Notes: generated by a model not told the origin, from the letters alone. 64,000 nt of DNA from Micromonospora violae (GCF_004217135.1 NZ_SHKK01000001.1:6386001-6450000), one strand, 5' to 3'. Shown: positions 1 to 8,356, counted from the stretch's first letter. Program-made: numbers and translations.

Positions 1-245
1 TCCGGCCCAGCGTACGGGCGCACCTGCTGGAGACCGTGTCGTCCCCGGCGGGGCTGCGGGAATTCCGGCCGGCGCACGTCGCCGAGCGACGCGGCGGCGG
101 GTACACCGTCCAGCCCCTCAGCGGTGGGCCGTTCACCCTCTCCGGCTTGGCCGAGGCGAACGGGTTGCTGGTGCTCGGCGAGCGGGTCACCACCGCCGCG
201 GCCGGTTCCACCGTGGACGTCCTGCTGCTGGACCGCCGCCGGTGA
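1..245 (+). CDS. glp: C-terminal end of gephyrin-like molybdotransferase (Glp/MoeA), partial
   Basis: The gene is cut by the left window edge; only about 80 C-terminal residues remain, in frame from base 3 to the TGA at 243-245. The visible part matches MoeA domain IV, with a V-P-L/S-G-S-type pattern and the stretches LAEANGLLVLGE and TTAAAGSTVDVLLL typical of that beta-barrel. MoeA inserts molybdenum into molybdopterin. In Actinobacteria a MoeA-like paralog (Glp) lies beside rimJ and a SepX/GlpR gene and works in cell division rather than cofactor synthesis. The same order here (this gene, acetyltransferase at 355, SepX-like at 1189) favours Glp. The catalytic domain is not visible, so a classical moeA cannot be excluded. 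Confidence 0.75.
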   Translation, partial: RPSVRAHLLETVSSPAGLREFRPAHVAERRGGGYTVQPLSGGPFTLSGLAEANGLLVLGERVTTAAAGSTVDVLLLDRRR

Positions 246-354
246 CGGTGCCCGGCGCGATCCGCCAGCCGGCCGTCTCCGCGTCGCACGATCACCGGCA
301 CCTCGTGGTGGAGCTACTTGCGCGAGACACGGTCCCGCGCGGGAGACTGTGCGG

Positions 355-1005
355 GTGAGTCTCTTCGGTCCCGCGCGGTCGCCGGGTTGGCCGGTGGAGT
401 TGGCCGACGGCCCGGTGCTGCTGCGGCCCTACCGGCGCTCCGACGCGGCGACCTGGTCGGAGGTAAGGCGGGCCAACCAGGCCTGGTTGGCCCCGTGGGA
501 GTCGTCGCTGCCCGGCGGCTGGGACGAGATGAACTCGCCGGCCGCGTTCCGCTGGGTGCACCGTGACCAGCGGCGCTCGGCCCGCGAGGGCGAGGGCATG
601 CCGTTCGCGGTCTGCCTGCGCGAGGCCGGCCGGGACCGGCTGGTCGGGCACATCAACGTGGGCAGCATCGTGCGGCGGGCGCTCTGCTCCGGCTACGTCG
701 GCTACTGGGTGGACGCGCGGGTCGCCGGCCGAGGTGTGATCCCCACGGCGCTCGCCCTCGCCGTGGACCACGCGTTCGGGCCGGGCGGGCTGCACCGGGT
801 GGAGGTCAACATCCGTCCGGAGAACCGGCCGTCGCGGCGGGTGGTGGAGAAGTTGGGCTTCCGCGAAGAGGCGTATCACGTGCGCTACATGCACATCGAC
901 GGCGCGTGGCGGGACCACATCGGGTACGCGATGACGAGTGAGGAGATCGCCGCCGAGGGTGGCCTGCTGGCCCGCTGGCACCGGGTACGCGCTGCCGCCC
1001 GGTGA
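355..1005 (+). CDS. rimJ: RimJ/RimL-type GNAT N-acetyltransferase
   Basis: A 216-residue GNAT protein of the RimJ/RimL group, which acetylates N-terminal amines of proteins such as ribosomal proteins; the substrate here is unknown. Visible features are the N-terminal strand VLLRPYRRSDAATW, the central VGYWVDARVAGRGVIPTAL segment that binds acetyl-CoA, and the C-terminal VEVNIRPENRPSRRVVEKLGF signature. GTG 355 is preferred because a GGGAG Shine-Dalgarno sequence lies at 341-345; GTG 349 is in frame but too close to it. It sits between Glp and SepX-like genes, the usual actinobacterial arrangement. Confidence 0.85.
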   Translation: MSLFGPARSPGWPVELADGPVLLRPYRRSDAATWSEVRRANQAWLAPWESSLPGGWDEMNSPAAFRWVHRDQRRSAREGEGMPFAVCLREAGRDRLVGHINVGSIVRRALCSGYVGYWVDARVAGRGVIPTALALAVDHAFGPGGLHRVEVNIRPENRPSRRVVEKLGFREEAYHVRYMHIDGAWRDHIGYAMTSEEIAAEGGLLARWHRVRAAAR

Positions 1006-1188
1006 GCCGTCCCACGGACGGGATCGGCGCGGCGCGCCGGCATCCCGGTCGGTGCGTCGTAACCTCAAGTAACTGCAAGCTGCGGCAAGCGCTCCCCAGC
1101 CGGACGATCCACGTACCCGGGCGTGGTCGGTGGAAGATCCTGCGGTCGGAGAGCGTCTGCTTCGAATTCGGTGACGGGAGGGGTGAGG

Positions 1189-1965
1189 GTGCCGACCTCG
1201 GTGCTCCTCGCCGTCCTCGCCGCCGCCGGCCTGCTCGCCCTGGCCCCGGCGCTGGTTCGCCGGTACGACGCCACCGAGCGGCTGGTGGCGGAGCGGGCGC
1301 AGTCGACGGCGCGGGTGCTCCAGCGCCGCCGACGCCGCCGCACTGTGCCCGGACGGCGACCCGTCCGCCCCCCGCGCTCACTGACCATCACCCTCAGTGA
1401 GGATGTGACTACTGGCGCGCTGGGTGCGCCGGTCTCCGCGCCCCCGGCCGCCCGCCGCTCCGGGCGGCTGCGCGCCGTGCCCGCCGCACCGAAGCGGTCC
1501 CGTCGCCGCCCGCAGCCGCGCCGGCAGCACACCCCCGCCGTGTACCGGCGCCGTCGGGTGCTCGCCGCTCTGCTGCTCCTCAACGTCGTCGAACTGGTCG
1601 GCGTGCTGTTCGTCAGCCCCGGCTTCTGGGTCAGCTTCGCCGTCACCTTCCTGCTCCTGGCCCTCTATGTGGTCCACCTGCGGGCCCGGGCCCTCGCCGG
1701 ACGTCGCCGCCGCCGTGCCCGAGCCCGCGAGGCCGCCTGGTTGGCCGCCCGGCAGGCCGAGGTGCGCCGGGAGCAGGCCCGCCGGGCCGCCGCCCGCCGG
1801 GAGGCGCAGCGCCGCCTGGCCGCCCAGCGCGAGGGGGTACGCCGAGCCGCCATGGGCCTGGACCGTCCAGGCAACCTGCCGGCGGCGGTCAACGGTGGAT
1901 CGGTCTCGTACCGGCGGTCGGGTGGCCTCCGTGGCCGCCCCTACGAGGCCGGCCGAGGCGCCTGA
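1189..1965 (+). CDS. sepX: SepX/GlpR-type divisome membrane protein
   Basis: About 258 residues. A hydrophobic N-terminal helix (SVLLAVLAAAGLLALAPALV) is followed by a basic arginine-rich stretch, a central pair of transmembrane helices (about residues 123-165: AALLLLNVVELVGVLFV and WVSFAVTFLLLALYVV) and a basic, Ala/Arg-rich coiled C-terminal tail. This layout and the position after a MoeA-like gene and rimJ match SepX of Streptomyces and GlpR of Corynebacterium, membrane partners that place Glp and FtsZ at the septum. Start GTG 1189 follows GGGAGG at 1176-1181; GTG 1183 is an alternative. Assignment rests mainly on topology and synteny. Confidence 0.72.
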   Translation: MPTSVLLAVLAAAGLLALAPALVRRYDATERLVAERAQSTARVLQRRRRRRTVPGRRPVRPPRSLTITLSEDVTTGALGAPVSAPPAARRSGRLRAVPAAPKRSRRRPQPRRQHTPAVYRRRRVLAALLLLNVVELVGVLFVSPGFWVSFAVTFLLLALYVVHLRARALAGRRRRRARAREAAWLAARQAEVRREQARRAAARREAQRRLAAQREGVRRAAMGLDRPGNLPAAVNGGSVSYRRSGGLRGRPYEAGRGA

Positions 1966-2016
1966 CGCCCTCCCTGGGTCCCGTCCCCGGTCCGGCCCCG
2001 TCCCGGCCCTCGGCTT

Positions 2017-2091
2017 GATCGACTCGGGTTTCTGGAAGTCGGGGGGTTGGGGCGTCCCGGATGCCCCGATTTTCAGAAACCCGAGTCGATC
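2017..2091. repeat. Perfect 18-bp inverted repeat downstream of sepX
   Basis: Arms at 2017-2034 and 2074-2091 (GATCGACTCGGGTTTCTG and its exact complement) flank a smaller GC hairpin at 2050-2068. It lies between sepX and tRNA-Ala and could end sepX transcription. There is no T-tract, so it may instead be a dispersed palindromic repeat like those at 38264 and 48956. Confidence 0.7.
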
Positions 2092-2211
2092 TTCAGGCGC
2101 GGTGGAGCGCCGCGCCGGGGGCGGATTCGCGGTGGGGGCCGGGGACCTGTTAGCCTTGCTGCCGGCCCGCCCGGTGTAAGCCGGGTGGGACCGAAGCCGG
2201 TTCGCCGGTGG

Positions 2212-2285
2212 GGGGCTGTGGCGCAGACTGGTAGCGCACCTCGTTCGCATCGAGGGGGTCAGGGGTTCAAATCCCCTCAGCTCCA
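2212..2285 (+). tRNA. tRNA-Ala(CGC)
   Basis: A complete 74-nt cloverleaf. The acceptor stem GGGGCTG pairs with CAGCTCC and includes the G3-U70 wobble that marks alanine tRNAs; the discriminator is A. The anticodon stem-loop CCTCGTTCGCATCGAGG gives anticodon CGC, and the T-arm holds TTCAAAT. CCA is not encoded. The 3' end is the core attachment site of the integrated element, and integration keeps the tRNA intact. Confidence 0.95.
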
Positions 2286-2287
2286 CC
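2262..2287. other. Left attachment site (attL core)
   Basis: The 26-bp core covers the T-arm and the 3' acceptor strand of tRNA-Ala plus two further bases (CC). An identical copy occurs at 17069-17094. The integrase gene starts reading towards this site from 3597. Confidence 0.92.
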
Positions 2288-2296
2288 CATACCATC

Positions 2297-2322
2297 AACG
2301 GCCAGCGGAAACGCTGGCCGTT
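2297..2322. terminator. Perfect hairpin just after tRNA-Ala
   Basis: An 11-bp stem (AACGGCCAGCG with its complement) is closed by a GAAA tetraloop, between the tRNA and the integrase stop codon. It can end tRNA transcription on the plus strand and integrase transcription on the minus strand. It lies inside the element, so it moves with it. Confidence 0.7.
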
Positions 2323-2330
2323 GATCATTT

Positions 2331-2348
2331 AGTACAACGTCAGTACAA
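2331..2348. repeat. Putative integrase arm-type site, left copy
   Basis: AGTACAACGTCAGTACAA contains two AGTACA direct repeats 10 bp apart, preceded by TGATCAT. A near-identical, same-orientation copy lies at 16942-16959 near the right att core. Paired repeats beside both cores are the usual form of integrase/excisionase arm-binding sites. Confidence 0.6.
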
Positions 2349-2349
2349 G

Positions 2350-3597
2350 TCAGCCCAGAAGAGCCGAGCCGGGACGGTTCCCCGCGGCCTCCCGAAGCGC
2401 CGTGCTGACGATGTTGCGACGGCGGTTCTTCTTCGGCCACCAATGCACGTACGTCTCCAGCGTGATCCGCAGACTGGAGTGCCGTAGTGCGTTCTGCACG
2501 TCGGTCGGGTCGGCACCCGAGGTGATCAGGCGAGTCGCGAAGTAGTGCCGCAGGGAGTGAAATGTGCCTTCGTCCGGCCAGCCCGCCGCCTTGCGCCAAC
2601 CTCGCCACAGGTCGGACCAGCGCTGATCATGAATCGGCTTGCCCTGGTCGTCGGTGAACAGCAATGCGACTGACCGGCGTTTCGCCTGCTTCCCCGGGTC
2701 GGGAGTCCCGGCGGTGATGTCGGGCAGCTCCACCAGTGCGGGCGGATACTTCCGGACATGCTCCGCGAGCACCGTAGCTACGTGGTCGTCCAGGTCCACG
2801 TCACCGACAGAACCGGCCTTGGGTGGGGCTAGGTAGAACCCGCTGTAAGCTCCTCTGTGGAAGCGAAGCTGCTGAACCACGTGCAGCTCTTGACGCGGCC
2901 GGTCGACACACCGCACGCCATCTTCCAGGCCGAGCACCTCGCCCAGTCGCAGACCTTCACCCGCACCGCACCAGATCGCAGCCTGGTAGCGGTCTGGGAC
3001 AACGTCGACCAGGGCGAGCATGTCCTCATCGGTCGGCACCCACTTCGGAGCGCGTGAAAAGCCACGCAGGATGGCCGACAGTCGCACCGCCTTGCACGGG
3101 TTATCGGAAATTACCTTGTCCGCTACAGCGGCGTTCATGACGGCGTTGAACAGGTCGAAGTAGGTCTTCACTGAGGACTGCGCCACGTTATTGCGCAGCA
3201 GAAGCGCCACCCACTCCAGGACGTCCGTGACGGTAATCGCTCGCATCTGCCGCTTGCCGATCTGCGGATAAAGGTGGTGCCGGAGGCGTGACTCTGTGTG
3301 CCGCTGGTAATCGAGTGCTTGCCCAATCTGGCGCGAGAGCCGCCACCGCTCGCCGTACTCGCGGAAGGTGATATGCCGGTCCGCCTGGTCAATCTTGGTC
3401 TCTTCCGCGATGCCGGCCCGGGCGTTAACGTCGAATTCCTCGGCATCGACCTTTCTCTCAAAGAACCGGGTTTTTGAATTGCCAGCGGCATCGTTGTACC
3501 GGACCCGCCACCGCTTACCTTCGCCGTGCCGCTTGGAGGGAAGCCGCTTCTTGTCCGGTCCCCGTTTGGTGAGGTACCACAGGTCATCGATGGGCAT
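2350..3597 (-). CDS. int: Tyrosine site-specific integrase
   Basis: A 415-residue tyrosine recombinase that would integrate and excise the element at tRNA-Ala. After an N-terminal arm-binding region and a SAM-like core-binding domain (about 75-180), the catalytic domain shows Arg217 (GLRLGE), His347/Arg350 (HSLRHYF), His373 (ALRHSS) and nucleophile Tyr383 (ETYVHWW). All catalytic residues are present. The gene ends 62 bp from the att core, as usual in AICEs. It follows xis with one base between stop and start, so it is probably co-expressed with rep and xis. A deleted relative remains at 17158-17325. Confidence 0.96.
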   Translation of the reverse strand: MPIDDLWYLTKRGPDKKRLPSKRHGEGKRWRVRYNDAAGNSKTRFFERKVDAEEFDVNARAGIAEETKIDQADRHITFREYGERWRLSRQIGQALDYQRHTESRLRHHLYPQIGKRQMRAITVTDVLEWVALLLRNNVAQSSVKTYFDLFNAVMNAAVADKVISDNPCKAVRLSAILRGFSRAPKWVPTDEDMLALVDVVPDRYQAAIWCGAGEGLRLGEVLGLEDGVRCVDRPRQELHVVQQLRFHRGAYSGFYLAPPKAGSVGDVDLDDHVATVLAEHVRKYPPALVELPDITAGTPDPGKQAKRRSVALLFTDDQGKPIHDQRWSDLWRGWRKAAGWPDEGTFHSLRHYFATRLITSGADPTDVQNALRHSSLRITLETYVHWWPKKNRRRNIVSTALREAAGNRPGSALLG

Positions 3598-3598
3598 G

Positions 3599-3784
3599 TC
3601 AGGCCGCCTTGTCAGTGAACCAGGCCCGCACGTCGGCGGGGTCGTATCGGAGGTGTCGGCCGACGCGGGACGCGCGGGGGCCGGTTCGGCGGTGACGCCA
3701 TTGGTAGAGGGTGCCGATGGGGATGCCGAGGAACGCCGATACGTCGGTGACGGTCCATAGGCGTTCGGTGGTGGGGGTGGTCAT
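3599..3784 (-). CDS. xis: Excisionase, MerR-like HTH
   Basis: A 61-residue winged-helix protein of the HTH_17/excisionase type. WTVTDVSAFLGIPIGTLYQW is the helix-turn-helix, and GPRASRVGRHLRYDPADVRAWF is the wing and end motif typical of AICE Xis proteins. It directs the integrase towards excision by bending DNA at attL/attR. Its ATG overlaps the rep stop codon (ATGA at 3784-3781), showing translational coupling, and int follows at once. Confidence 0.92.
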   Translation of the reverse strand: MTTPTTERLWTVTDVSAFLGIPIGTLYQWRHRRTGPRASRVGRHLRYDPADVRAWFTDKAA

Positions 3785-5127
3785 CGGGGTTCCTTTCTGG
3801 CTTGCTGTCGTGCGGCTCGGATGCGGTCTCCGATTGCGGTGGCGAGTTCGAGTTGTTCGGGGGTGTCGTAGCCGATGCCGAGGATTTGCCAGTTGTTGAC
3901 GACCAGGACATCGGTGTCTTCGGGCAGGCCGGCGTCGGTGAGCGCCGTGTGGATTTGGTGGGTTCGGCGTTCGGCGCGAAGGTTTTTGAAGGTCGTGGAG
4001 TAGATGCGCGATTTGGTGAGGAAGTGGCCTCGGAAGCCGAGCATGTGTGCCCAGTGGCGCAGTTTGAGATCGGCGTATTGGTCGAGTCCGCCGAGGTCCC
4101 AGGCGGTTTGGATCATCGTCCGGTGGTGCGCGGAGACCTGGAGTCGGTCGATGTGCATTTGGGAACGGATGCGCCGGTCTCCGGTCTCCGTAGCGCCGGT
4201 GCCCTTGGTGGCGTACTTGGCGATGTAGCCGGCCAGGCGGGTGTCGGCCACGGCCTGGTCCCCGTCGTCGTCTCCGTCGTTGATGTCGATGTCGGTGGCG
4301 GTGATGTCTTTGACGTCGACCTGTGCGCCCCAGCCGAGGAGCAGCGCGGTTGCGTCGGGTCGGATGGTGTCCAGCTCGACGGAGGAAGCCGCGGAACGCA
4401 CCGCGTCAGCCAGAACGTCAGGGGTGAGCCATGTTGGGGGCGAGGAGTCCGGCCCGGACGGGCCATCGGCGCGGATGACGGCGTGGAAGTGGACCAGGCC
4501 GCGCCGCTGGTATTCGGCGACTTTGGCGTAGGAGATCCGTAGGTGTGCGCCGGATGCGCGGACGGTGAGGCCACCAGCGGCGGCGACGGCGCGGCGTAGG
4601 GCGATGGTGAACCGGTGCCAGAGTTGGCCGCTGTGCGCTTGCCACAGCACGGCCCCGGTGTAGTCGTAGGTGGTCGGGTTGAGCGGGCTACCCAGCAGCG
4701 GGTGGCCTTCGGGGTGCCAGCGTCCGCAGGAGCAGGGTCGCTTGCCGGGCCGGTTGTGCACTGGGCCGAACGATGGGGCGGTGAGGGTGACGAAGAGGCG
4801 TGTGGACCGGGCCACGGTGGTGGGGACGCCTTTGCCGCCGGACATGCCCGCGTGGATGAGGTGCCAGGCGTCGGCGGCGTACCGGTCGGCGCAGGAGGGG
4901 CAGACGGCCGCGCGGCGGGTGCCGCAGGAGGACCAGACCCGTCCTTGCCGGGAGGCGATCAGGTCACCGCTGCCCATGTGCCGGACCTCGAACTTGCCGA
5001 CCAGCCGGACCGGTTGCAGGCAGCCTTTGACGCTCTCGACGCCAGTCCGCCATTGCTTGTAGGCCGGCGAGCGCATCCATCGGGTCAACGCCGCTTCGGC
5101 GTCGTACACGGGGGTTGGTAGTGCCAC
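3781..5127 (-). CDS. repSA: RepSA-like rolling-circle replication initiator
   Basis: A 448-residue initiator of the pSAM2 RepSA family, which nicks the element's double-strand origin after excision. Visible are the metal-binding HUH-like motif VHFHAVIRADG (near residues 212-222), the downstream YIAKYATKGT segment (near 301-310) with candidate catalytic tyrosines, and Cys pairs in the N-terminal part (CPSC near 76; CSC near 132) suggesting a zinc site. GTG 5127 is preferred because AAAGGAG lies just upstream; the upstream in-frame extension lacks a ribosome site. Its end overlaps xis by 4 nt. The replication origin is often inside or beside rep in these elements but was not located. Confidence 0.9.
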   Translation of the reverse strand: MALPTPVYDAEAALTRWMRSPAYKQWRTGVESVKGCLQPVRLVGKFEVRHMGSGDLIASRQGRVWSSCGTRRAAVCPSCADRYAADAWHLIHAGMSGGKGVPTTVARSTRLFVTLTAPSFGPVHNRPGKRPCSCGRWHPEGHPLLGSPLNPTTYDYTGAVLWQAHSGQLWHRFTIALRRAVAAAGGLTVRASGAHLRISYAKVAEYQRRGLVHFHAVIRADGPSGPDSSPPTWLTPDVLADAVRSAASSVELDTIRPDATALLLGWGAQVDVKDITATDIDINDGDDDGDQAVADTRLAGYIAKYATKGTGATETGDRRIRSQMHIDRLQVSAHHRTMIQTAWDLGGLDQYADLKLRHWAHMLGFRGHFLTKSRIYSTTFKNLRAERRTHQIHTALTDAGLPEDTDVLVVNNWQILGIGYDTPEQLELATAIGDRIRAARQQARKEPR

Positions 5128-5221
5128 GGGATTTCTCCTTTCGGAGACGGACCAGCCGTGCTCCAGCGGATGAAGCACGGCAGGTCAGAGCGAGGGGGAA
5201 TCAGTGCGCGTAGGTGGTGAA

Positions 5222-6163
5222 TTAGTGCGTGTAGCCGTTGGCCGTGGCCGGGGTGAACCGGTCGGCGACTTTCGACGCGATCGACGCGGGTAGCCGGGTG
5301 GCCTGTTGGATGTCGACGGCGGTGACCGGTCGGTCCAGGTCGGCAACGAGTCGCCGGATCTGGGTCTGCATCCCGGAAGGGATGCCCAAGCCGTCCAAGG
5401 CCGCGGGCTCCCCGGTGGTGTCCCTGGTTGAGTCCGTCCAGCGATCCGGGATCGAGGCCGCAACCGGCGCCGCAGCGGGTGCCGCGATCGGGGCCGGTGC
5501 CGGGGTGGTGGGTTCCGCGACGACGGCCGGCACGGTTACCGGAGCCGGAGCCGCGGCGGGAGCCGGGGCGGGGTCGGGGGTTGGGGTGTTCGTGGGCAGG
5601 GTGATGGCCCGTCGTGCTTGGGTGCAGCGTGCCTGCACGATCGGCATGACCTCGGCCAGGAAGAACACGAGGATCGGCACCATGAAGTGCGCGGCCAACA
5701 TCCCGGCGCTGATGCCGCCTTCACGAGGCAAGATCGCTGGTACGACGTTCATGACGAGCGTGGAGCCCAGCAGGAACCGCTTGAGCCAGTCGACCGCCTT
5801 GGAGTCGATCTCGATCTCTCGGGCGATCATCGCGGCTTCCCAGCGCAGAACGGTGATGAGGATGCCGACCAGGCACGGCTCGACGCCCCAGCAGCCCCAC
5901 CACACCGGGTCAGCCGGGGTGAGGTGACCGGCGAGGAAGTCCTGAACGCCGGTCGTGGTGAACACTGACCCGATGGCCAGGAACAGCCACAGCGAACGGG
6001 TCACGCTCACCCGCAGCCGCTCAATCTCCACGATGTCCAGCGCGGAGTCCTGCTCCAGGTCGTGCAGCTGCCGGGCGACGTCGAGGCGCTTGCTCAGCTT
6101 GCGGACCGGACGAGGCTGCTTCGCCGGCCGCTCGGTGCTGTCGTGGTTGTTCACCGTCGTCAC
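5222..6163 (-). CDS. DUF2637 spread-type membrane protein
   Basis: A 313-residue membrane protein. After a charged N-terminus come four likely transmembrane segments (about 54-76, 92-108, 130-147, 152-175), then an Ala/Pro-rich low-complexity linker (about 190-230) and a C-terminal helical domain (about 250-310) resembling a winged-helix tail. DUF2637 proteins are found in Streptomyces plasmids and AICEs beside traB and are thought to help plasmid spreading within the recipient mycelium. Its GTG start overlaps the traB stop by 4 nt (GTGA), so the two are translationally coupled. The exact function is inferred from family and context. Confidence 0.78.
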   Translation of the reverse strand: MTTVNNHDSTERPAKQPRPVRKLSKRLDVARQLHDLEQDSALDIVEIERLRVSVTRSLWLFLAIGSVFTTTGVQDFLAGHLTPADPVWWGCWGVEPCLVGILITVLRWEAAMIAREIEIDSKAVDWLKRFLLGSTLVMNVVPAILPREGGISAGMLAAHFMVPILVFFLAEVMPIVQARCTQARRAITLPTNTPTPDPAPAPAAAPAPVTVPAVVAEPTTPAPAPIAAPAAAPVAASIPDRWTDSTRDTTGEPAALDGLGIPSGMQTQIRRLVADLDRPVTAVDIQQATRLPASIASKVADRFTPATANGYTH

Positions 6164-7515
6164 CGGCCCGCGGTGGTGAGTTCGGTGTGGGGCCAGCCCG
6201 CAACTCGCACCAGCTCGGCAATGTCGGAGTCGTCGCAGTAGGCCGCCCGCACCCGCATCGGAGTCCGCGAACGCTGCTTGACGACGAACCCGATACCGGC
6301 CGAGTCCGCGACGTTCGGGATCTCGTCAGCGAGAGCACCCCGACGGCGCATGTCGTCACCAAGGACCATGTCGACGTGTCCGGCCGACGTGGCCCGCAGG
6401 CACACCCGCAGGGAGAACAGGTCTCGCTGAGGGATCACGTCCTTGGTGGGCTCTTGCAGAGCGCCGATGACGCTGCCACCCAGAGCGCGAGCCTGCGACA
6501 GGATCAGCGGCAACACCGACTGAACGCCCTTGGTCAGCGACCGGTCGCCGTACCCGGTCACCGCTCCCAGCTCATCGATCAGCAGCAGATCCAGGGGCGT
6601 TTCGCGTGACAGCTCGAACGTGCGCCGGCCCTGCTCCGCCAAGGTCTTCTTCCGGGCCTGCATGGTCTCCCAGAACCCGGCGACCACCTCCACGATGTCG
6701 CGGTCGGTCTCGGCGTAGCGGTAAGACACCGGCCGCAAGGCGTTCAACTCGGTGCCCTTGGGGTTGACCACGTGCACCCGCACCAGGCCGTCACGGATCA
6801 GCGGCGCGCACGCCCGCAGCGCCATCCACGTCACCGAGTTCTTGCCCGACCCGGTGGCCCCGCTGACCAGCCAGTGTTGCCCGATCAGCGGCGCAGACCA
6901 GTCGGTGTCGTGCTCGGTCTCGCCCAGGTACACGTTCGCCAGGCTCGTCGCGTCGGCGTCAGCCGCAATCTCCGGCGGGACGATCACCTCAGTGAACGGC
7001 TCCGAGCGCTGCACGATCAGCGCGATCACCTGGGACCGCACCCGCTCGACGCCCACCCGTTCCGCGTTCAACCCGACCGCCAGGGCTTCCGCGGCTTCCT
7101 CCCACAGCTTCACCGTCTGCCCAAGGAGAAGACGCACGTACACCGTCTCCGTCGACGGCGAGTGACTACGAATCCGGACGATCCGAGGCACGTTGACAAA
7201 CCCGGTCCGCCGATTCACCGTTACCAGGCCACACTCCTCGGTAACCCGGCTCCACCACCGACCCAGGTACGCCCGCGACAGCCACCGCCGACGCAGCGCC
7301 CGCAACTGCGGAGCCGCCACCGCCGCCCACGAGTCCGGGTGACCCCGGTACCAGCCCACACCCGCCGCGAGCACACCCGCCGCCACACCACCGGTGGTCA
7401 CCGGCCCCAGCTGCGCCATCGTGGTAGCGACCGCCGCCGGAGCAGCCACGAACCCCGGATGCCGCGCAGCCCAACCCGCGACCCGCCACTCCCACCCCTG
7501 AGTACGCTTACCCAT
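6160..7515 (-). CDS. traB: TraB-type FtsK/SpoIIIE DNA translocase
   Basis: About 451 residues. An N-terminal region with two hydrophobic segments (about 20-60) anchors it; the ATPase domain carries Walker A GATGSGKNS (near 219-227) and Walker B LDLLLIDELGAV (near 308-319). This is the single-protein conjugation motor of Streptomyces-type elements, moving double-stranded plasmid DNA between hyphae. The Walker A has Asn instead of the usual Ser/Thr after Lys, as is common in this family. ATG 7515 is preferred (GGTAGG 8 nt upstream); GTG 7524 is possible. A hairpin at 7576-7612 separates it from the small genes upstream. Confidence 0.93.
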   Translation of the reverse strand: MGKRTQGWEWRVAGWAARHPGFVAAPAAVATTMAQLGPVTTGGVAAGVLAAGVGWYRGHPDSWAAVAAPQLRALRRRWLSRAYLGRWWSRVTEECGLVTVNRRTGFVNVPRIVRIRSHSPSTETVYVRLLLGQTVKLWEEAAEALAVGLNAERVGVERVRSQVIALIVQRSEPFTEVIVPPEIAADADATSLANVYLGETEHDTDWSAPLIGQHWLVSGATGSGKNSVTWMALRACAPLIRDGLVRVHVVNPKGTELNALRPVSYRYAETDRDIVEVVAGFWETMQARKKTLAEQGRRTFELSRETPLDLLLIDELGAVTGYGDRSLTKGVQSVLPLILSQARALGGSVIGALQEPTKDVIPQRDLFSLRVCLRATSAGHVDMVLGDDMRRRGALADEIPNVADSAGIGFVVKQRSRTPMRVRAAYCDDSDIAELVRVAGWPHTELTTAGR

Positions 7516-7575
7516 CTCCCGCACCTACCTTCATCAGTTCTCTTGCAATTCGATGACCACTGTTTTTGGGTAAAG

Positions 7576-7612
7576 GGAAGGCCCGGATCGGATAACCAAC
7601 CCGGGCCCTTCC
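7576..7612 (-). terminator. Hairpin between small genes and traB
   Basis: Arms GGAAGGCCCGG and CCGGGCCCTTCC pair over 11-12 bp with one bulge. On the minus strand it follows the stop of the 7629 gene and precedes an A/T-rich run, so it may terminate or attenuate read-through into traB. Confidence 0.55.
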
Positions 7613-7628
7613 GTTGAAACAATTACTG

Positions 7629-7865
7629 TCAGCTCACCGCCGCGAACAACTTCTTCGCGCGACTCGTTGACTCCTTCGCTTCCCGCGTCTCCTCCATCCA
7701 CGGCGCGGCCTCTTCGAGCAACACCAGCAACACCGCGACCGCCCGACGAAGATCGTCGTAATGCCGCATGTACCGATACCGCTCCGGCATCCCCTTCATC
7801 GAAGAACGCATCAGCCGCATCGCCTTATCGATCCCGTCATAGGTGTCGCTAATCTGGTACGACAT
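7629..7865 (-). CDS. Small helical AICE protein, unknown function
   Basis: A 78-residue, Met/Arg-rich, mostly helical protein (MRLMRSSMKGMPERYRYMRH, then a Leu/Ala-rich helix AVAVLLVLLEEAAPW). No known domain is recognised. Its ATG overlaps the stop of the preceding gene by one base (TGATG at 7865), so both are made from one message. The position just upstream of traB suggests a role in transfer or its control; this is inference. Confidence 0.65.
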   Translation of the reverse strand: MSYQISDTYDGIDKAMRLMRSSMKGMPERYRYMRHYDDLRRAVAVLLVLLEEAAPWMEETREAKESTSRAKKLFAAVS

Positions 7866-8140
7866 CAGCCCACCTTCCACGGCTTGGCGACCAAATCGGC
7901 CTCGAACGTCTTCACTCGCGTGTGGAACGCCCGCAGCGTCTCCACCGCCTGCTTGTGCGCGTCTTCCAGGTCCTCCACCCGAGCCGCGAACTGGTACAAC
8001 GCCCCCGGCGGAGGCTCGCACCCCTTGATCAGGCTCTTCGCGCCGTCCAGCAGCAACGACAGGCCCTGCACGTTGCCCATCAGCGCCTCATACCGAGACC
8101 TGCCAGTCAGCGACTTCACGATCTCCGGCACCAAATCCAT
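7865..8140 (-). CDS. Small coiled-coil AICE protein, unknown function
   Basis: A 91-residue protein with a long amphipathic helix in its second half (ARVEDLEDAHKQAVETLRAF), probably a coiled coil. ATG 8140 follows a strong GGAAGGAG site; the longer open frame upstream lacks one. It is coupled to the 7629 gene by a one-base overlap. No family is recognised. Confidence 0.65.
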   Translation of the reverse strand: MDLVPEIVKSLTGRSRYEALMGNVQGLSLLLDGAKSLIKGCEPPPGALYQFAARVEDLEDAHKQAVETLRAFHTRVKTFEADLVAKPWKVG

Positions 8141-8233
8141 GCCTCTCCTTCCGACCTGAGCACCACCATCGGTGGGCACCACCCGCCCCCGGACACACAC
8201 TCCAAGGGACGGATAGAAACCACCGACCGGTGA

Positions 8234-8356
8234 CTACTCCCGACCGGACAGACGCCACACCCGCCGCAACCGACGCCCCTCACGACGAATAAGACCGACG
8301 TTCAAGCACACCGACAGCAACAGCAACCCGATAAGAATCAGCTCGAAGTCCGACAC
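8234..8356 (-). CDS. Predicted 40-residue single-pass membrane protein
   Basis: GTG 8356 to TAG 8234 encodes 40 residues: a short acidic start, one transmembrane helix (LILIGLLLLSVCLNVGLI) and a very basic tail (RREGRRLRRVWRL). A good GGAAGGGAGG site lies upstream. Small one-helix proteins with basic tails are common in actinomycete plasmids and AICEs next to transfer genes. Function unknown; the composition and ribosome site support it being real. Confidence 0.6.
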   Translation of the reverse strand: MSDFELILIGLLLLSVCLNVGLIRREGRRLRRVWRLSGRE

